From positions 131,965 through 144,045 of the forward strand of contig BEXV01000664.1 of assembly GCA_003118195.1 (NCBI GenBank): DNA of 12,081 nt, written 5' to 3'. Every line of letters begins with the position of its first letter. Within the stretch, counting starts at the first letter, position 1. Both the position numbers and the translations under genes were made by a program. The notes under the pieces are model-generated. The model did no database searches and had not been told where the DNA came from. It saw nothing but the letters and a program-made list of their open reading frames with translations. Of this stretch, positions 1 to 8,421 are shown one piece after another. Source of the stretch: Hemicentrotus pulcherrimus (Eukaryota; Echinodermata; Echinoidea; Camarodonta; Strongylocentrotidae).

Positions 1-1290
1 TACTTTTGGGCTCTATAGCCCTAAAGTCGATTTGACATCTAATAGTCGTTATTTTCCCACTTGAAGACATTTTCAAGCCCCACCTTTTTTAGGGAAGTTC
101 TAAATTAGTATTATCTTTCAAATGCAGTTGGAATTTAACTTTTTCATTTTTTTGGCCTGCAAATGGAACATACCGGTAGTACCTTTAAGGAAACCCTACC
201 TGAAGAATAATAGTAGGCTTGCTGAAAGAATCTACTGTGCAAACATGGATTCTCTATCATTATTTTCCTTTGTAAAATGTGCCAGTTCAAATGTTATCAA
301 ATGTCATGCACTTCATCTTGTCAAGAACCGGTCAAATCTAGATCATCTCGAGGGCACACATCAGCAAAAGCTCCTATTAAGCACTATGCAAACAACTACA
401 GTTAATAACATAATAGTTGATAATGCATTAATGTGGTGTTCGTACCAAACTGGCTGTTCCTTTTTGGCTATTCATTTTTGTATCCCTGTCAGACTGTCAC
501 GTTATATTTGACTCCATAACTTTGTGTTTACATAGCGACAGCACTTTGACCATTATAGCCCTGTCTTTGCTAGATAACTCAATTTTAAGGTAGTAAGATC
601 ACTCAATTCTAAGGTGGGAAGATGTGGTGAATTGTAGTTTATTTATTCAGAAAGGTAAATATTTATATCACATGACAGTGGTATTTATTCAAGTCACATA
701 TGCATCAAAGAGTATTTTAAAATGCTGACCTACAATCTGCAGCAAATTATATGTACATTGATTTGTCATGTAATAAACGTGAGAGCTAAATTATCTTGGT
801 AAACATAACAACCAAAACAATCTTTCTGAAAAGGCATGAAGAAATACCAAGTCACACTTGATTTGTGAAACCAGTGACGAATAGCTTATATATTAGTGGT
901 TGCTAAACTTTCATAGACCTTTAGGTTTTGGTTCTCAAACCTTTCCTGTAGGGATATTAGTTCTCATTTTCAACTACTTTGAAAATGCCAGATCATTATA
1001 AATGTATTACTGATTAAAGTACAAGGATTGCAATCAAATGAAATGTGAACAAACTTTTTGTGCAAGGCCCTTCAACTTCTTTATCAACTTTGTTGACATA
1101 GAACCACTTCCAATATTAACATAGAAGAATCACCAGTGTATCTGAAGGAGGGGCAAGAGAGCATTTCGCCCCTATTGTCACATTACCGATCAAGAAAATT
1201 TAGTGTACCAGTATCAACTTATAGTGAGTTAGAGGGGATTCATTTTAAATCAAGAAACACAAAGTACAGACATACTGTAACCTCAATAGA
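1..1290. other. AT-rich non-coding DNA, no gene recognised
   Basis: No domain, splice-bounded exon or RNA gene is recognisable here. The longest opening (122-511, 129 codons, + strand) has no repeated domain, no signal peptide and no resemblance I know, so it is most likely chance. A 24-bp unit beginning ACTCAATT is tandemly duplicated with three changes at 577-600 and 601-624. An AATAAA at 772 could be a weak poly(A) signal. If an upstream + strand gene exists, this may be part of its 3' UTR or last intron. Confidence 0.5.
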
Positions 1291-1388
1291 CTTATTTCTA
1301 ACCAAAATATGTCATTTAGAGCGACACCCTCCCCCCTCCCCTGCAATGAGGGTGTTGCTTTAAATGACATATTTTGGTAAGAAATAAG
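1291..1388. repeat. 98-bp long inverted repeat (hairpin)
   Basis: The left arm (1291-1331, starting CTTATTTCTAACC) and right arm (1348-1388, ending GGTAAGAAATAAG) are 41-nt reverse complements with three mismatches, around a 16-nt C-rich loop (1332-1347). In a + strand transcript two of the mismatches become G-U pairs, leaving one true mismatch. A weaker match, ACCTCAA against TTGAGGT, continues a few bases outside each arm, as in the ends of a degenerate foldback element. It could be a small MITE or a transcribed hairpin precursor; the sequence alone does not decide. Confidence 0.85.
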
Positions 1389-2554
1389 TAAGCCTTTTGA
1401 GGTAAATTCCTTACTTCAAAATTAAGTTTTGTCCCTCCTGATGCTCAGGTCTGGATATGCCTCTGCAAGGCATGATTATCTTCTCGCCCTATACAAGAAA
1501 ATAACTCTACATGTATATCAAGTGACCAACATGCCTAAAAAGTAGAAGTCATTGTGACACAGGTGTAGTAATGGTGGAAGACAGGCATTTACTTTCCATT
1601 ATTTTGTGATATTAAATTTAAATATATGATTTCTTAATTATTTTATGTTGGTAATTTAAGCTTTGTTGTACCGGTATTTACCTTTGCTTTTATATTTTAA
1701 GAAGTGCAGTAAGTTTCTTCAAAACAATTTATTTCTATTTTTTAAAGATAATATTTTAAACTGTTATTTCTTGATGATCTGAGAATGAAGTGGAATGTCC
1801 AAAGCAATACACAACTACGGTAAATGTACTTGATCTGAAGTAATTCTTCATTGGTGAATATAGTCTAGTTTGTGAACCATGTTCTGCAATGGTTATTATT
1901 CATTTTAATGTCTTGGTAGTTTTTACTGTACACTTGTTATACTGTAATGTATCGTCCACGGTAAGTGTCATGTATCTGGCCTACAGTATTACATAAAAAT
2001 GCATGCTTCTTTATTATTCTTTCATGCTTTTTTAAAATGGTGTTTTAGAAAGTGGGATATGTAAACTTGTAATGTAAATGTACATTGGGAACCATGCATT
2101 GTGGTTCTTATCTATGTTACTACATGTAATATGTTTATGGTTTTTTATGTGAAATTGGTAGTTAGCAGTGTTATGATATTTGTTTCTTATCTCATCGTGC
2201 CACTAATAATGTAAGTTCATGCTGTCTGCTTTTGTATAGCGGTGTGGATTAAATCTCATGTGCATAATTTGATGATGAAACTAGGTGATCTTGCTTTTAT
2301 CTGCCAAACTTGCTGATTTGTATGTAGTTGTAAAGACTAATTTGTATATACATGAATTTTTGATCTCTTGTGTATTTGGGACATATTCTCTCTTCTTTCT
2401 TTTTTCCCCGTCTTGTTAAATGTAAATAATGTACAGACATTAATGTAAAGACAATATTTAATTATTTATGCAGCTTGTGTGTGTTGTGTGTATTACAGTG
2501 ACAATTAGTAGCAGATTGAAATTAATTCATTTCAGGTTATATCTGATGAGGAAA

Positions 2555-2558
<4 letters not shown>

Positions 2559-2592
<34 letters not shown>
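2559..2592. repeat. (GA)17 microsatellite
   Basis: Seventeen uninterrupted GA dinucleotides. Probably length-polymorphic. It lies about 85 bp upstream of the candidate poly(A) signal. Confidence 0.97.
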
Positions 2593-2596
<4 letters not shown>

Positions 2597-2676
2597 TGTC
2601 ATTTAGAAGCAATTAACATGTTATGTGTGACTGATATTTTTGTTCTTCAGTTTATGCTTGTATATGTCAACGCAAG

Positions 2677-2682
2677 AATAAA
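2677..2682 (+). terminator. Candidate poly(A) signal AATAAA
   Basis: The canonical hexamer is followed 33 bp later by a GT-rich element (2715-2724), the usual arrangement of a eukaryotic 3' end. Cleavage would fall near 2697-2705. This is inferred, since no upstream coding exon is seen. Confidence 0.35.
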
Positions 2683-2702
2683 ACTGATCAAAAGATGAAA
2701 TA

Positions 2703-3007
2703 TATAATCTTCAAGTTGTTGTTTCTTCATTTTGTACTACTTCCTTGCATTCATTTTATTCCCTTAGTTTTATTAATTTGAGTTCAAAATACATTGCCAA
2801 AATAAAATTAATGTTTTGAATATAGGAAATCACATTTTTGTTTGAATAAGATTGTGTAAATTGTCTTTATTAGAAGCTCTTATTACCAATTATGTGAAAA
2901 AATATGTTTTGACTAATGCGTGATGATAGAAGTTTTGCCGGGAAAATGACCTACTAATTAATATATTTAGTAAATTATTATATCTATTCGGACCGGATGG
3001 ATATAGG
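2703..3007. other. AT-rich spacer, nothing recognised
   Basis: No gene, repeat arm or RNA is recognisable here. A short GC-richer patch CGGACCGGATGG near 2989-3000 immediately precedes the dispersed repeat. Confidence 0.6.
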
Positions 3008-3187
3008 GTAGTCCCATATACATCTTTCTGTGTAGAGTGCTTGTAACTTTACCAAGACTGGGCCAACTTTCTTATCATTTTGATTATTCCAGAGCATTGC
3101 AGTACACACCAATAGTTAGATGATCAACCTTTTTTGATCGATTCCACAATGATTCTTTCACAATGCAATGGCATGACCAGAACTGGT
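3008..3187 (+). repeat. Dispersed repeat, copy 1 of 3
   Basis: This block starts GTAGTCCCATATACATC and ends near CATGACCAGAACT. It recurs in the same orientation at 9078-9267 and 10182-10366, with scattered substitutions and small indels. It contains TTATCATTTTGAT and GATCAACCTTTT segments shared by all three copies. It encodes nothing recognisable. Its right end abuts the foldback element at 3194, and all three copies are followed by a T-rich stretch with TTTAA, so its true end may extend a little further. Confidence 0.85.
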
Positions 3188-3193
3188 CTATAC

Positions 3194-3952
3194 CTTTAAA
3201 GCCCAAGTCCACTCCAAAAATATCTTACTTTCAATTGAACCAGTAGAATCGGACAAACCAATCAAAAAAAGTTTGAGCAAAATCGGATAACTAATTAAGA
3301 AAGTTATGAATTTTTAATGACGAACAACTTTGAAAATCACTACACATGTTGGAAACTCACTCATGGGTCTGTGACGTATGGTCCTCACTATCCACTTATC
3401 ATTTTCTTTATATTAATAATATAAATTTCCTATTTTCACCCTAAGAATCTGATTTCTTCACACCAGCATCCAAGTTAGATTGTTAGTAGTATGTTTTTGT
3501 GTGGATGCACAAATAAAGAGTAATTTTTGTCCAGTTAAATCATGAGAAGAAAAAAAGAATTTTGATAAACTATTTATATAAACATCAATGATTATGAAAT
3601 ACAACATTCAGAAAATAGTATCAGTTCTTCTAAATTCAGAAAAGTTTTTGGGAAATGTAATGCACGCAAAGGCATGGGGAAATAAAGTTTTGGGGGGATA
3701 AAGTTTTGGGGGGATGAAAGGGAAATAAATGGGATAAAACTATATAAAACAATTGATAAGTTGTGAGGACATGAGGTCACAAACTGATAACCATCTTGGC
3801 AATTTGTGTGGTGATTCTCATTGTTCCATAGTTTAACATACTTTTTCAAAAATTCATAACTTTCTTATTAGTTATCCGATTTACTCAAACTTTTTTTGAT
3901 TGGTTTGTCTGATTAAGAGTAACTTATTTTTGGAGTGGACTTGCCCTTTAAG
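3194..3952. mobile_element. Foldback DNA element (~760 bp), non-autonomous
   Basis: The ends are long terminal inverted repeats. The left end (about 3194-3325) carries AAGTCCACTCCAAAAATA, GGACAAACCAATCAAAAAAA, GTTTGAG and CGGATAACTAAT. The right end (about 3845-3952) reads the same on the - strand with few changes. Weaker inverted similarity continues inward, for example GTCCTCAC followed by ACTTATCA near 3380-3400 against the complement near 3750-3775, making arms of about 200 bp. No transposase ORF is present; the - strand 85-codon opening at 3592-3849 looks like chance. The terminal bases resemble CTTTAAAG and no clean target-site duplication is visible, so I leave the superfamily unassigned. 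Confidence 0.75.
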
Positions 3953-4491
3953 ACTAGTAAAAATTCATGTTCTATATAATGAGAACTGATAGATTATCAT
4001 GTAGGTACTCTTACATCTGTGAATTGATAATACATTTGAGTACTCTTTTAAAGGAGTTCAGGGATTTTATATTTCGAATATTGTTAGGTAGAGAACTCCA
4101 TCAACTGGACCCCTATGTCTGATTGATTTCTGGGCTAATGTAGTGTGAGGATTGACCACATGTCAATTCGATGACTGCCTTGTTGAATACGAGTGACCCA
4201 TGTTATTAGGTCGAAATATTGAAGTAGGTAAAAATGTTATATTGAAATGGAGCATAAATATGGCAATTTGGAGGAAGCTTATATTAAAGGAGTCACACCA
4301 AGAAGCAAAAGTGTTTTGAATTGATGCAAAATTCATATCATTGCAAAGGGAAAGCCTTACTGATCAATTTCAACAAATTTCCTCTTCAAAATATGTTTTG
4401 GGCCCGCAAAATCAACTTTAAAAAATGTTAGTTTTGAGATCCAGATTTACTGCCTGTTCATATTTTTTCGTATTTTGTTGTAGTTCTTCGT
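3953..4491. other. Intergenic AT-rich DNA, nothing recognised
   Basis: No coding or RNA feature is visible. The last 220 bp lead directly into the 124-bp hairpin and may belong to the same repeat, but no inverted partner for this flank is evident on the other side. Confidence 0.5.
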
Positions 4492-4615
4492 GTGACGTCA
4501 CACCCTGGACACAGCTATTAAAAAAGGCTGCTAGCTTCCGCTTGGTCTGCAGCTAGACAGACCAAGCGGAAGCTAGCAGCCGGTACCGAGCTGTTTGTCC
4601 AGGGTGTGACGTCAC
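4492..4615. repeat. 124-bp near-perfect hairpin / foldback element
   Basis: Two nested sets of perfect arms share one centre. The inner arms, 4526-4549 and 4558-4581, are 24 bp with an 8-nt loop (4550-4557); the left arm begins GGCTGCTAGCTTCC. The outer arms, 4492-4511 and 4596-4615, are 20 bp and begin GTGACGTCACACC. They are extended by CAGCT (4512-4516) against AGCTG (4589-4593), with a 2-nt bulge. Short unpaired stretches, 4517-4525 and 4582-4588, separate the sets. Each outer arm contains the palindrome TGACGTCA, the consensus CREB/ATF site. The hairpin is much more GC- and CpG-rich than its surroundings. It may be a short foldback transposon or MITE, or a hairpin-RNA source. Confidence 0.93.
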
Positions 4616-5240
4616 TATTCAGAGCTCGCTACGCTCGTGTGTTTGGCTTACGTTCGGGGGCGCTTGGGGGTCTAAGAAGGGTCTTGAAAAATTGCATTTT
4701 ACGCCTCTCCACGATATCTATATGATTTCTCAGCAAATCATTCGTGTTTTTCAAGAGAAAATCTTTCCATCCATATGTAATTTGTTCTAATTATCAGTTT
4801 TTAGTAAATTTTCTTTGTGTAGTCACTTTAACCTTTAAACATTTCAGTTTAACAAATAGTGGGGTAGCATGGTCACAATATCAAGCTCGGGTACATAAAT
4901 GTGTACGACCTTCTTTTGCAGCAGAAGAATATTATTAGTTACACACTTGGATGTTGCATGCCCACAAAATATTACAATACTAGATATGTGGTAAAATTAG
5001 ACTATTATATAGCATAAGTAATACCGTATCAGAAACAAAACATTTTATTCTATATAGTACGCCAATATTTCTGGAAATTTGTGTACAATGTATTTTACAT
5101 CATGGTCGCTCCATTCAAGTTTTTCTTTGGTGATAGAAACTTTTTACATGTCTTTCTATAGAAATATCATATATTTAGAGCGAAGTTGTCATTAGATTTT
5201 CTACCTCTAAAATGAATATATGTTGTTATAAGCACATATT
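4616..5240. other. Non-coding DNA right of the hairpin
   Basis: The first 60 bp are CpG-rich, with GAGCTCGCTACGCTCG near 4622-4637, and probably belong to the same repeat family as the hairpin. The remainder is AT-rich with no recognisable gene. The 64-codon opening at 4744-4938 has no features of a real protein. Confidence 0.5.
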
Positions 5241-5268
5241 GAGAGAGAGAGAGAGAGAGAAAAAAAAA
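5241..5268. repeat. (GA)10 microsatellite with A8 tail
   Basis: Ten GA dinucleotides (5241-5260) run into eight A residues (5261-5268). Confidence 0.95.
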
Positions 5269-5504
5269 CCATGGAGTCAACTTTGGCAGTTCCAAAGTAA
5301 GTTTCTGCTCAAGAGTGTGATGAGACAAGAAAGCACTTATATCATCTGCAAATAAAGTATAATCTAAAGTTTTAGAAACAAATATTAATCAAGATTTGTC
5401 AGAGTTAAGTAACTCCGAGTCCATGCCATTGTAAAGCTATCCAGAAAGCTATGCCCCTTATTCTATAGTGCTCTAGCTTAGAAAGAATAAAAGAATGGCC
5501 GAGT

Positions 5505-5735
5505 GTGTCATATTGAATGATTGATTGAGTCAATGATTGAATGAATTGTTTATTTGCTTAATGAAAGATTGGTTAAATGAATGAACAATTTATTTACTGA
5601 GTCGATTATATGAAAGATTGTTGATTGAATATGTTGAATGGATAAATGATTATATCAATAATTGGATGAACAAATGATTACATGAACGATCCAGTGACAT
5701 GATGGATGAAATGAACAATGGATGACAAAATGGTC
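5505..5735. repeat. Degenerate GATTGAAT/AATGAATG-type simple repeat
   Basis: Variations on GATTGAATGA, GAATGAATGA and GGATGAACAA recur every 4 to 12 bp for about 230 bp without long exact copies. This is the signature of an old tetranucleotide-type repeat that has decayed by substitution. No reading frame of note is embedded in it. Confidence 0.7.
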
Positions 5736-6089
5736 AAATCTACAGATTCAATATTGATGTACCGTATACCACATACGGCATCGCACCGTCACACTTTGGC
5801 CACACACACCTCCTCCCCACCCATTATAGTTACGTGAGAGGGCATCGCATTGTTTACAAACTGCTAAATTGCTAGTATTAGAGATTAAGACTTTTTTTAT
5901 TATTGTGTATTTGGTAAGTTTTATAAATGACAAATTTGAAGAAGTTCTTATTGACAAACTGTCTTTTTCAAAGAAACATACTTATCAAGTATTATTTTTG
6001 AGTATTTTCAATACGAGATTGGACATTAAAATATAATAATAGACACATATTTGTGAAAAGGGTGGGAGTTCAAAGACCTTTTCCCTTTT
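5736..6089. other. Intergenic DNA upstream of MIOX, nothing recognised
   Basis: A short GC-richer patch (5760-5850) contains CACACACACC and CTCCTCCCCACCC, followed by AT-rich sequence. The opening on the - strand at 5748-5957 is not a recognisable protein. Distal MIOX regulatory sites could lie here, but I cannot point to one. Confidence 0.4.
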
Positions 6090-6213
6090 CTTTGTATGGT
6101 AATGAGCTGCGTTTAGCTATACTGTTGACAAACCGGAATTTTTCGTCAGATCGATCAGCTAGCGCTATCTAGACGGGGAATTTGTAAGTGTAGGCTATTT
6201 TATCGCGGTCAGG
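6090..6213 (+). promoter_or_regulatory. Presumed MIOX promoter and 5' UTR
   Basis: This is assigned by position, immediately upstream of the probable start codon at 6214. The stretch is richer in CpG and short palindromes (GATCGATC, GCTAGCGC) than the DNA to its left. No convincing TATA box or initiator fixes the transcription start. A second good donor-like sequence, GTAAGT, at 6184-6189 could give an alternative first exon lacking the ATG; translation would then have to begin inside exon 2. Confidence 0.35.
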
Positions 6214-6216
6214 ATG
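6214..6216 (+). CDS. MIOX: MIOX exon 1 coding part: start codon only
   Basis: The sequence AGGATG|GTGAGT places an ATG flush against a near-consensus splice donor (GTGAGT, 6217-6222). Joining it to exon 2 gives ATG-GAG-AAC-AAG, that is Met-Glu-Asn-Lys, in the MIOX frame. The joined start has A at -3 and G at +4, a good animal initiation context. A coding exon of only three bases after a 5' UTR is unusual but known. The alternative is initiation at the ATG at 6761-6763 in exon 2, which would give a protein starting MEPSLVYRPD, closer to the length of the human N-terminus. The 5' end of the exon is not determined. Confidence 0.5.
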
Positions 6217-6287
6217 GTGAGTTGAGAATTCATTTTATACTTCATAGTATAATAATAATCGGGTTGATTCCTTTTCCAAAAATAGAA

Positions 6288-6440
6288 CTACTCGAAGGAG
6301 GATGTGAATTTCAAAGGCAATATGTTGCGAACATGATGACGAAATCGATGCGAATGGCCCATGGCCTGGATGAGCGCTGTGTGCGCCGCCCAACAAGGGA
6401 GCGTCGTCGGCCTGCTGTCGGCTGTCCTTCACTCAGGAAA
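6288..6440. other. CpG-richer patch in MIOX intron 1
   Basis: About 150 bp around 6290-6440 have clearly more CpG than the surrounding intron, for example GAGCGCTGTGTGCGCCGCCC and GAGCGTCGTCGGCC. Both strands are open for 65-80 codons here. No splice signals fit the MIOX frame and no known protein is recognisable. It may be part of a small promoter-proximal CpG-rich region or a regulatory element. Confidence 0.35.
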
Positions 6441-6460
6441 TTGTATAAGAAGATACTCAC

Positions 6461-6552
6461 CTGAATATTGTATTCACCTTTCTCGGGCTCCTTGATAGTA
6501 AGACAATGCCACACTGTCTTGTAATGCCCTCCCATAGTTCATCAATACACCA
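6461..6552 (-). other. Candidate antisense exon within MIOX intron 1
   Basis: On the - strand, 92 bp are bounded by TATCTTTGCAG on the 5' side (AG at 6554-6553) and by ATTCAG|GTGAGT on the 3' side (GT at 6460-6459). One frame is open from the acceptor to the donor, WCIDELWEGITRQCG and onward. Another begins at an ATG (6533-6535) with MGGHYKTVWHCLTIKEP and is also open to the donor. I recognise neither protein, and no partner exon is visible on that strand. It may be a captured exon fragment, an antisense transcript exon, or chance. Confidence 0.25.
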
Positions 6553-6724
6553 CTGCAAAGATACTGGTCTATTTGTGATGATAAGGATAATTAATAACAA
6601 AATTTGGAATGCGTGAAGGACTGAAGCCTGAAGGATTGATGAATCAGACTCATGCAGGTCTGGAACTGTCTTACATGTATATTAATTGTTGTTCCTGTTT
6701 TTCTCCTTTTCTTTTTTTAAACAG

Positions 6725-6889
6725 GAGAACAAGGATAACAAGGTGGACCAGGTCCTAATAATGGAACCATCTCTGGTGTATCGCCCTGACATCTCAGATG
6801 AGGAGAAGAAATTCCTGGGCTTGACTGACCTATCACCAGATATAGACTTCACGCCTGGTAAAGAAGAGGCTGAATTCCGAAGATTTGAT
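6725..6889 (+). CDS. MIOX: MIOX exon 2 (55 codons)
   Basis: The exon is bounded by a pyrimidine-rich tract ending in ACAG (AG at 6723-6724) and by the donor GTAAGT at 6890-6895. It encodes 55 codons from ENKDNKV to EFRRFD with no stop. The segment EPSLVYRPD is the decisive match: it corresponds to DPSLVYRPD near residues 8-16 of human MIOX as I recall it. The final FRR corresponds to the SFRN region, whose Arg29 is a substrate-contacting residue in the mammalian enzyme; here that is Arg53 if translation starts at 6214. Between these, ISDEEKKFLGLTDLSPDID makes this N-terminal region longer than in mammals. The exon is in the CDS whichever of the two start codons is used, except that the first 12 codons drop out if the internal ATG is used. 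Confidence 0.88.
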
Positions 6890-6897
6890 GTAAGTTA

Positions 6898-7498
6898 GTT
6901 GTAAGGCATTTAAGCTCATGTCCAGAGAACAACATGCAACAGACACATTGACTATTGTAGAAATCTACATGTACATTGCCATGCCATACCATGGAGGCAA
7001 GTGAGCTAAGAATCCCAGCCAGCAATCAGGCCTGCATGCAAAAAAGGAACTCAGGACTTTGGTTTGAGTTCAAATCTGGACAAAATACTTATCCTTTCCT
7101 TAAAGGAGTTAAAAACTTTAAATCTTGTATTTATAGTTGTAACTTTTTCATAATTAACTCTACCTATAGCTATATCTTTGATGAAATAAAGCCATGAGCA
7201 CTGGAGCTAGTATTTCAGTCTCATCATGTATGATGCTGTGTTGACACCATTGATCTAAGTGTAGGTTTTCATAAACATTGGTTTATTGTGAATTGAAGAT
7301 CAGTATCTGTACATTAGATGCTATAATTCATTTAGATCTATATTATTTTTATTTTAATATTAATATATTCCACGCAAAAAAATATTCAATTCATCCGGCA
7401 CTTCTGGCTGGTGATACTTGTGTAATTTACTCATTCCCTAGTTTTTGAAAGAATTTATGGTGTATAGTGTACATGTACATATAAATATTAATAAAAAT
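6898..7498. other. MIOX intron 2, first segment, nothing recognised
   Basis: AT-rich intronic sequence with no gene or clear repeat. It includes two copies of the palindrome TACATGTA, at 6966-6973 and 7470-7477. Confidence 0.5.
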
Positions 7499-7575
7499 AA
7501 AAAAAAAAAAAAAAAAAATAATAATTATTATTATTATTAACAATAGCTCTTTTATTACATAGCACCTTTCTACTA
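7499..7575. repeat. A20 tract abutting a (TTA)n retroelement-like tail
   Basis: Twenty A residues (7499-7518) are followed by ATAATAATTATTATTATTATT (about 7519-7539) and then AACAATAGC and TTACATAGCACC. Read on the - strand, GGTGCTATGTAA followed by AATAGC and a (TAA)n-like run resembles the 3' end of a CR1/L2-type or related retroelement. The A20 could be the tail of a separate + strand insertion. The assignment is tentative because the element bodies are not identified. Confidence 0.4.
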
Positions 7576-7859
7576 GTTAAGTAACTGATACTGATAAATC
7601 ATAAAAGTGCTTCAGGTATTATTCAGAGGTACCATCTGGGCTAATCGCCATTAAACCAAAACAGAAGAAGAAGAAGGGCATGGGCAGATGATGGTCATTT
7701 CTATGGTACACAGAGGAAGTGCTTTCATGAAGCACTTGGCAGTAATGTAAGAAATGGGACTTCTCCATGTTTTAAAGTTTTTGGTTTATTGGGGGTCATT
7801 TTGTACTTGAGTTATCTCCAAACTGGTCTATTACAATTCTGCACATTACAGTGCACCAT
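7576..7859. other. MIOX intron 2 segment, nothing recognised
   Basis: No coding or RNA features. A short (GAA)n run lies at about 7664-7677. Confidence 0.5.
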
Positions 7860-8013
7860 CACTCCTCTGACTGAGGAGCATGCATGTATAGACCATTCAA
7901 TGGCCTAGATGTTACGAGGCATGGTATCCACCCAGGTTAACCTCCAAGTTACCCATTGAAGTCCTGGGTGGATAAGATGAGGAGAAATGTAAAATATCTT
8001 ACTCAAGGACCCA
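7860..8013. repeat. Fragment of an interspersed repeat with an 11-bp hairpin
   Basis: ATCCACCCAGG (7926-7936) and CCTGGGTGGAT (7963-7973) are exact reverse complements around TTACCCATTGAAG. The text CATTGAAGTCCTGGGTGGAT followed by ATCTTACTCAAGGACC is familiar to me from dispersed repeats of deuterostome genomes. It stops abruptly where the retroelement fragment begins (about 8014), so it was probably truncated by that insertion. Confidence 0.4.
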
Positions 8014-8016
8014 TTT

Positions 8017-8421
8017 CTCGATAACTGTAACTCTCTCCTTTATGGACTTCCTAAATACCAAATTCAGAGACTACAAAAGGTTAAAAACGCAGCTGCCCGC
8101 CTTGTCACTAAATCTAAACGTTCGACCCATACTACTCAAATACTCAAAAACCTTCACTGGCTTCCAATAGAACAATGTATCAAATATAAAATTCTACTAC
8201 TCACCTACCGTTCACTAAATGGATCAGTCCCTGTATATATTTCCTCTCTTCTTAATATCTCTTTAAGTTCTCGTGAAGGTCTTCGTTCCTCTAATTCAAC
8301 AAATTTAACACAGTTAAGAACAAAGAGGAGTTGGGGAGACAGAGCTTTTACAGCTGCTGTACCCCGGTTATGGAACTCTCTACCCCATTCAATCAAAATT
8401 TATTTATTTATTTATTTCTAG
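8017..8421 (+). pseudogene. Reverse transcriptase C-terminal fragment
   Basis: The frame is open without an ATG from 8017 to the TAG at 8419-8421. It reads LDNCNSLLYGLP, RLQKVKNAAARLV, LHWLPIEQCIKYKILLLTYR, SLNGSVPVYI and AAVPRLWNSLPHSI in that order. This is the conserved tail of CR1/L2-clade non-LTR reverse transcriptases, downstream of the catalytic YxDD motif, which is missing. From about codon 129 the frame runs into the nested 86-bp insertion and stops. Taking the insertion out conceptually, the host sequence resumes after CAATCAAAATTT and soon meets TGA, so the copy was already damaged. It is non-functional. Confidence 0.88.

Larger units (their letters stand above)
1389..2702 (+). other. 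Possible 3' UTR end of an upstream + strand gene
   Basis: This T-rich stretch has no coding potential. It ends in a plausible cleavage and polyadenylation arrangement: AATAAA at 2677-2682, then a GT-rich GTTGTTGTTT at 2715-2724. Two matches to the Pumilio consensus UGUANAUA occur close together, TGTATATA at 2343-2350 and TGTAAATA at 2421-2428. These features fit a long 3' UTR, but in such AT-rich DNA each can arise by chance. No coding exon is visible to the left within the window. Confidence 0.3.

Noticed and set aside
122..511. 129-codon ORF, the longest in the window
   Set aside because: No recognisable domain or splice-bounded structure. Its composition follows the AT-rich background and a chance opening of this size is plausible in 12 kb.
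3592..3849. 85-codon - strand ORF as a possible transposase remnant
   Set aside because: It lies partly in the inverted-repeat arm of the foldback element and has no catalytic motif or zinc-finger pattern.
4581..4592. GGTACCGAGCT resembling a cloning-vector polylinker
   Set aside because: Only about 11 bases match a common polylinker order, the surrounding sequence is not vector, and the hairpin arms continue on both sides. Chance is likelier, but it is worth a vector screen.
6222..6464. 80-codon + strand ORF in the CpG-richer patch of intron 1
   Set aside because: It does not join to MIOX exon 2 through any visible donor and has low-complexity Arg-rich composition without a known domain.
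7926..7973. 11-bp inverted repeat as a tRNA or transcription terminator
   Set aside because: There is no cloverleaf, no T-loop consensus and no T-run. It is better explained as part of an interspersed repeat.
8205..8396. 63-codon - strand ORF
   Set aside because: It is the antisense shadow of the reverse transcriptase fragment, which has clear family motifs on the + strand.
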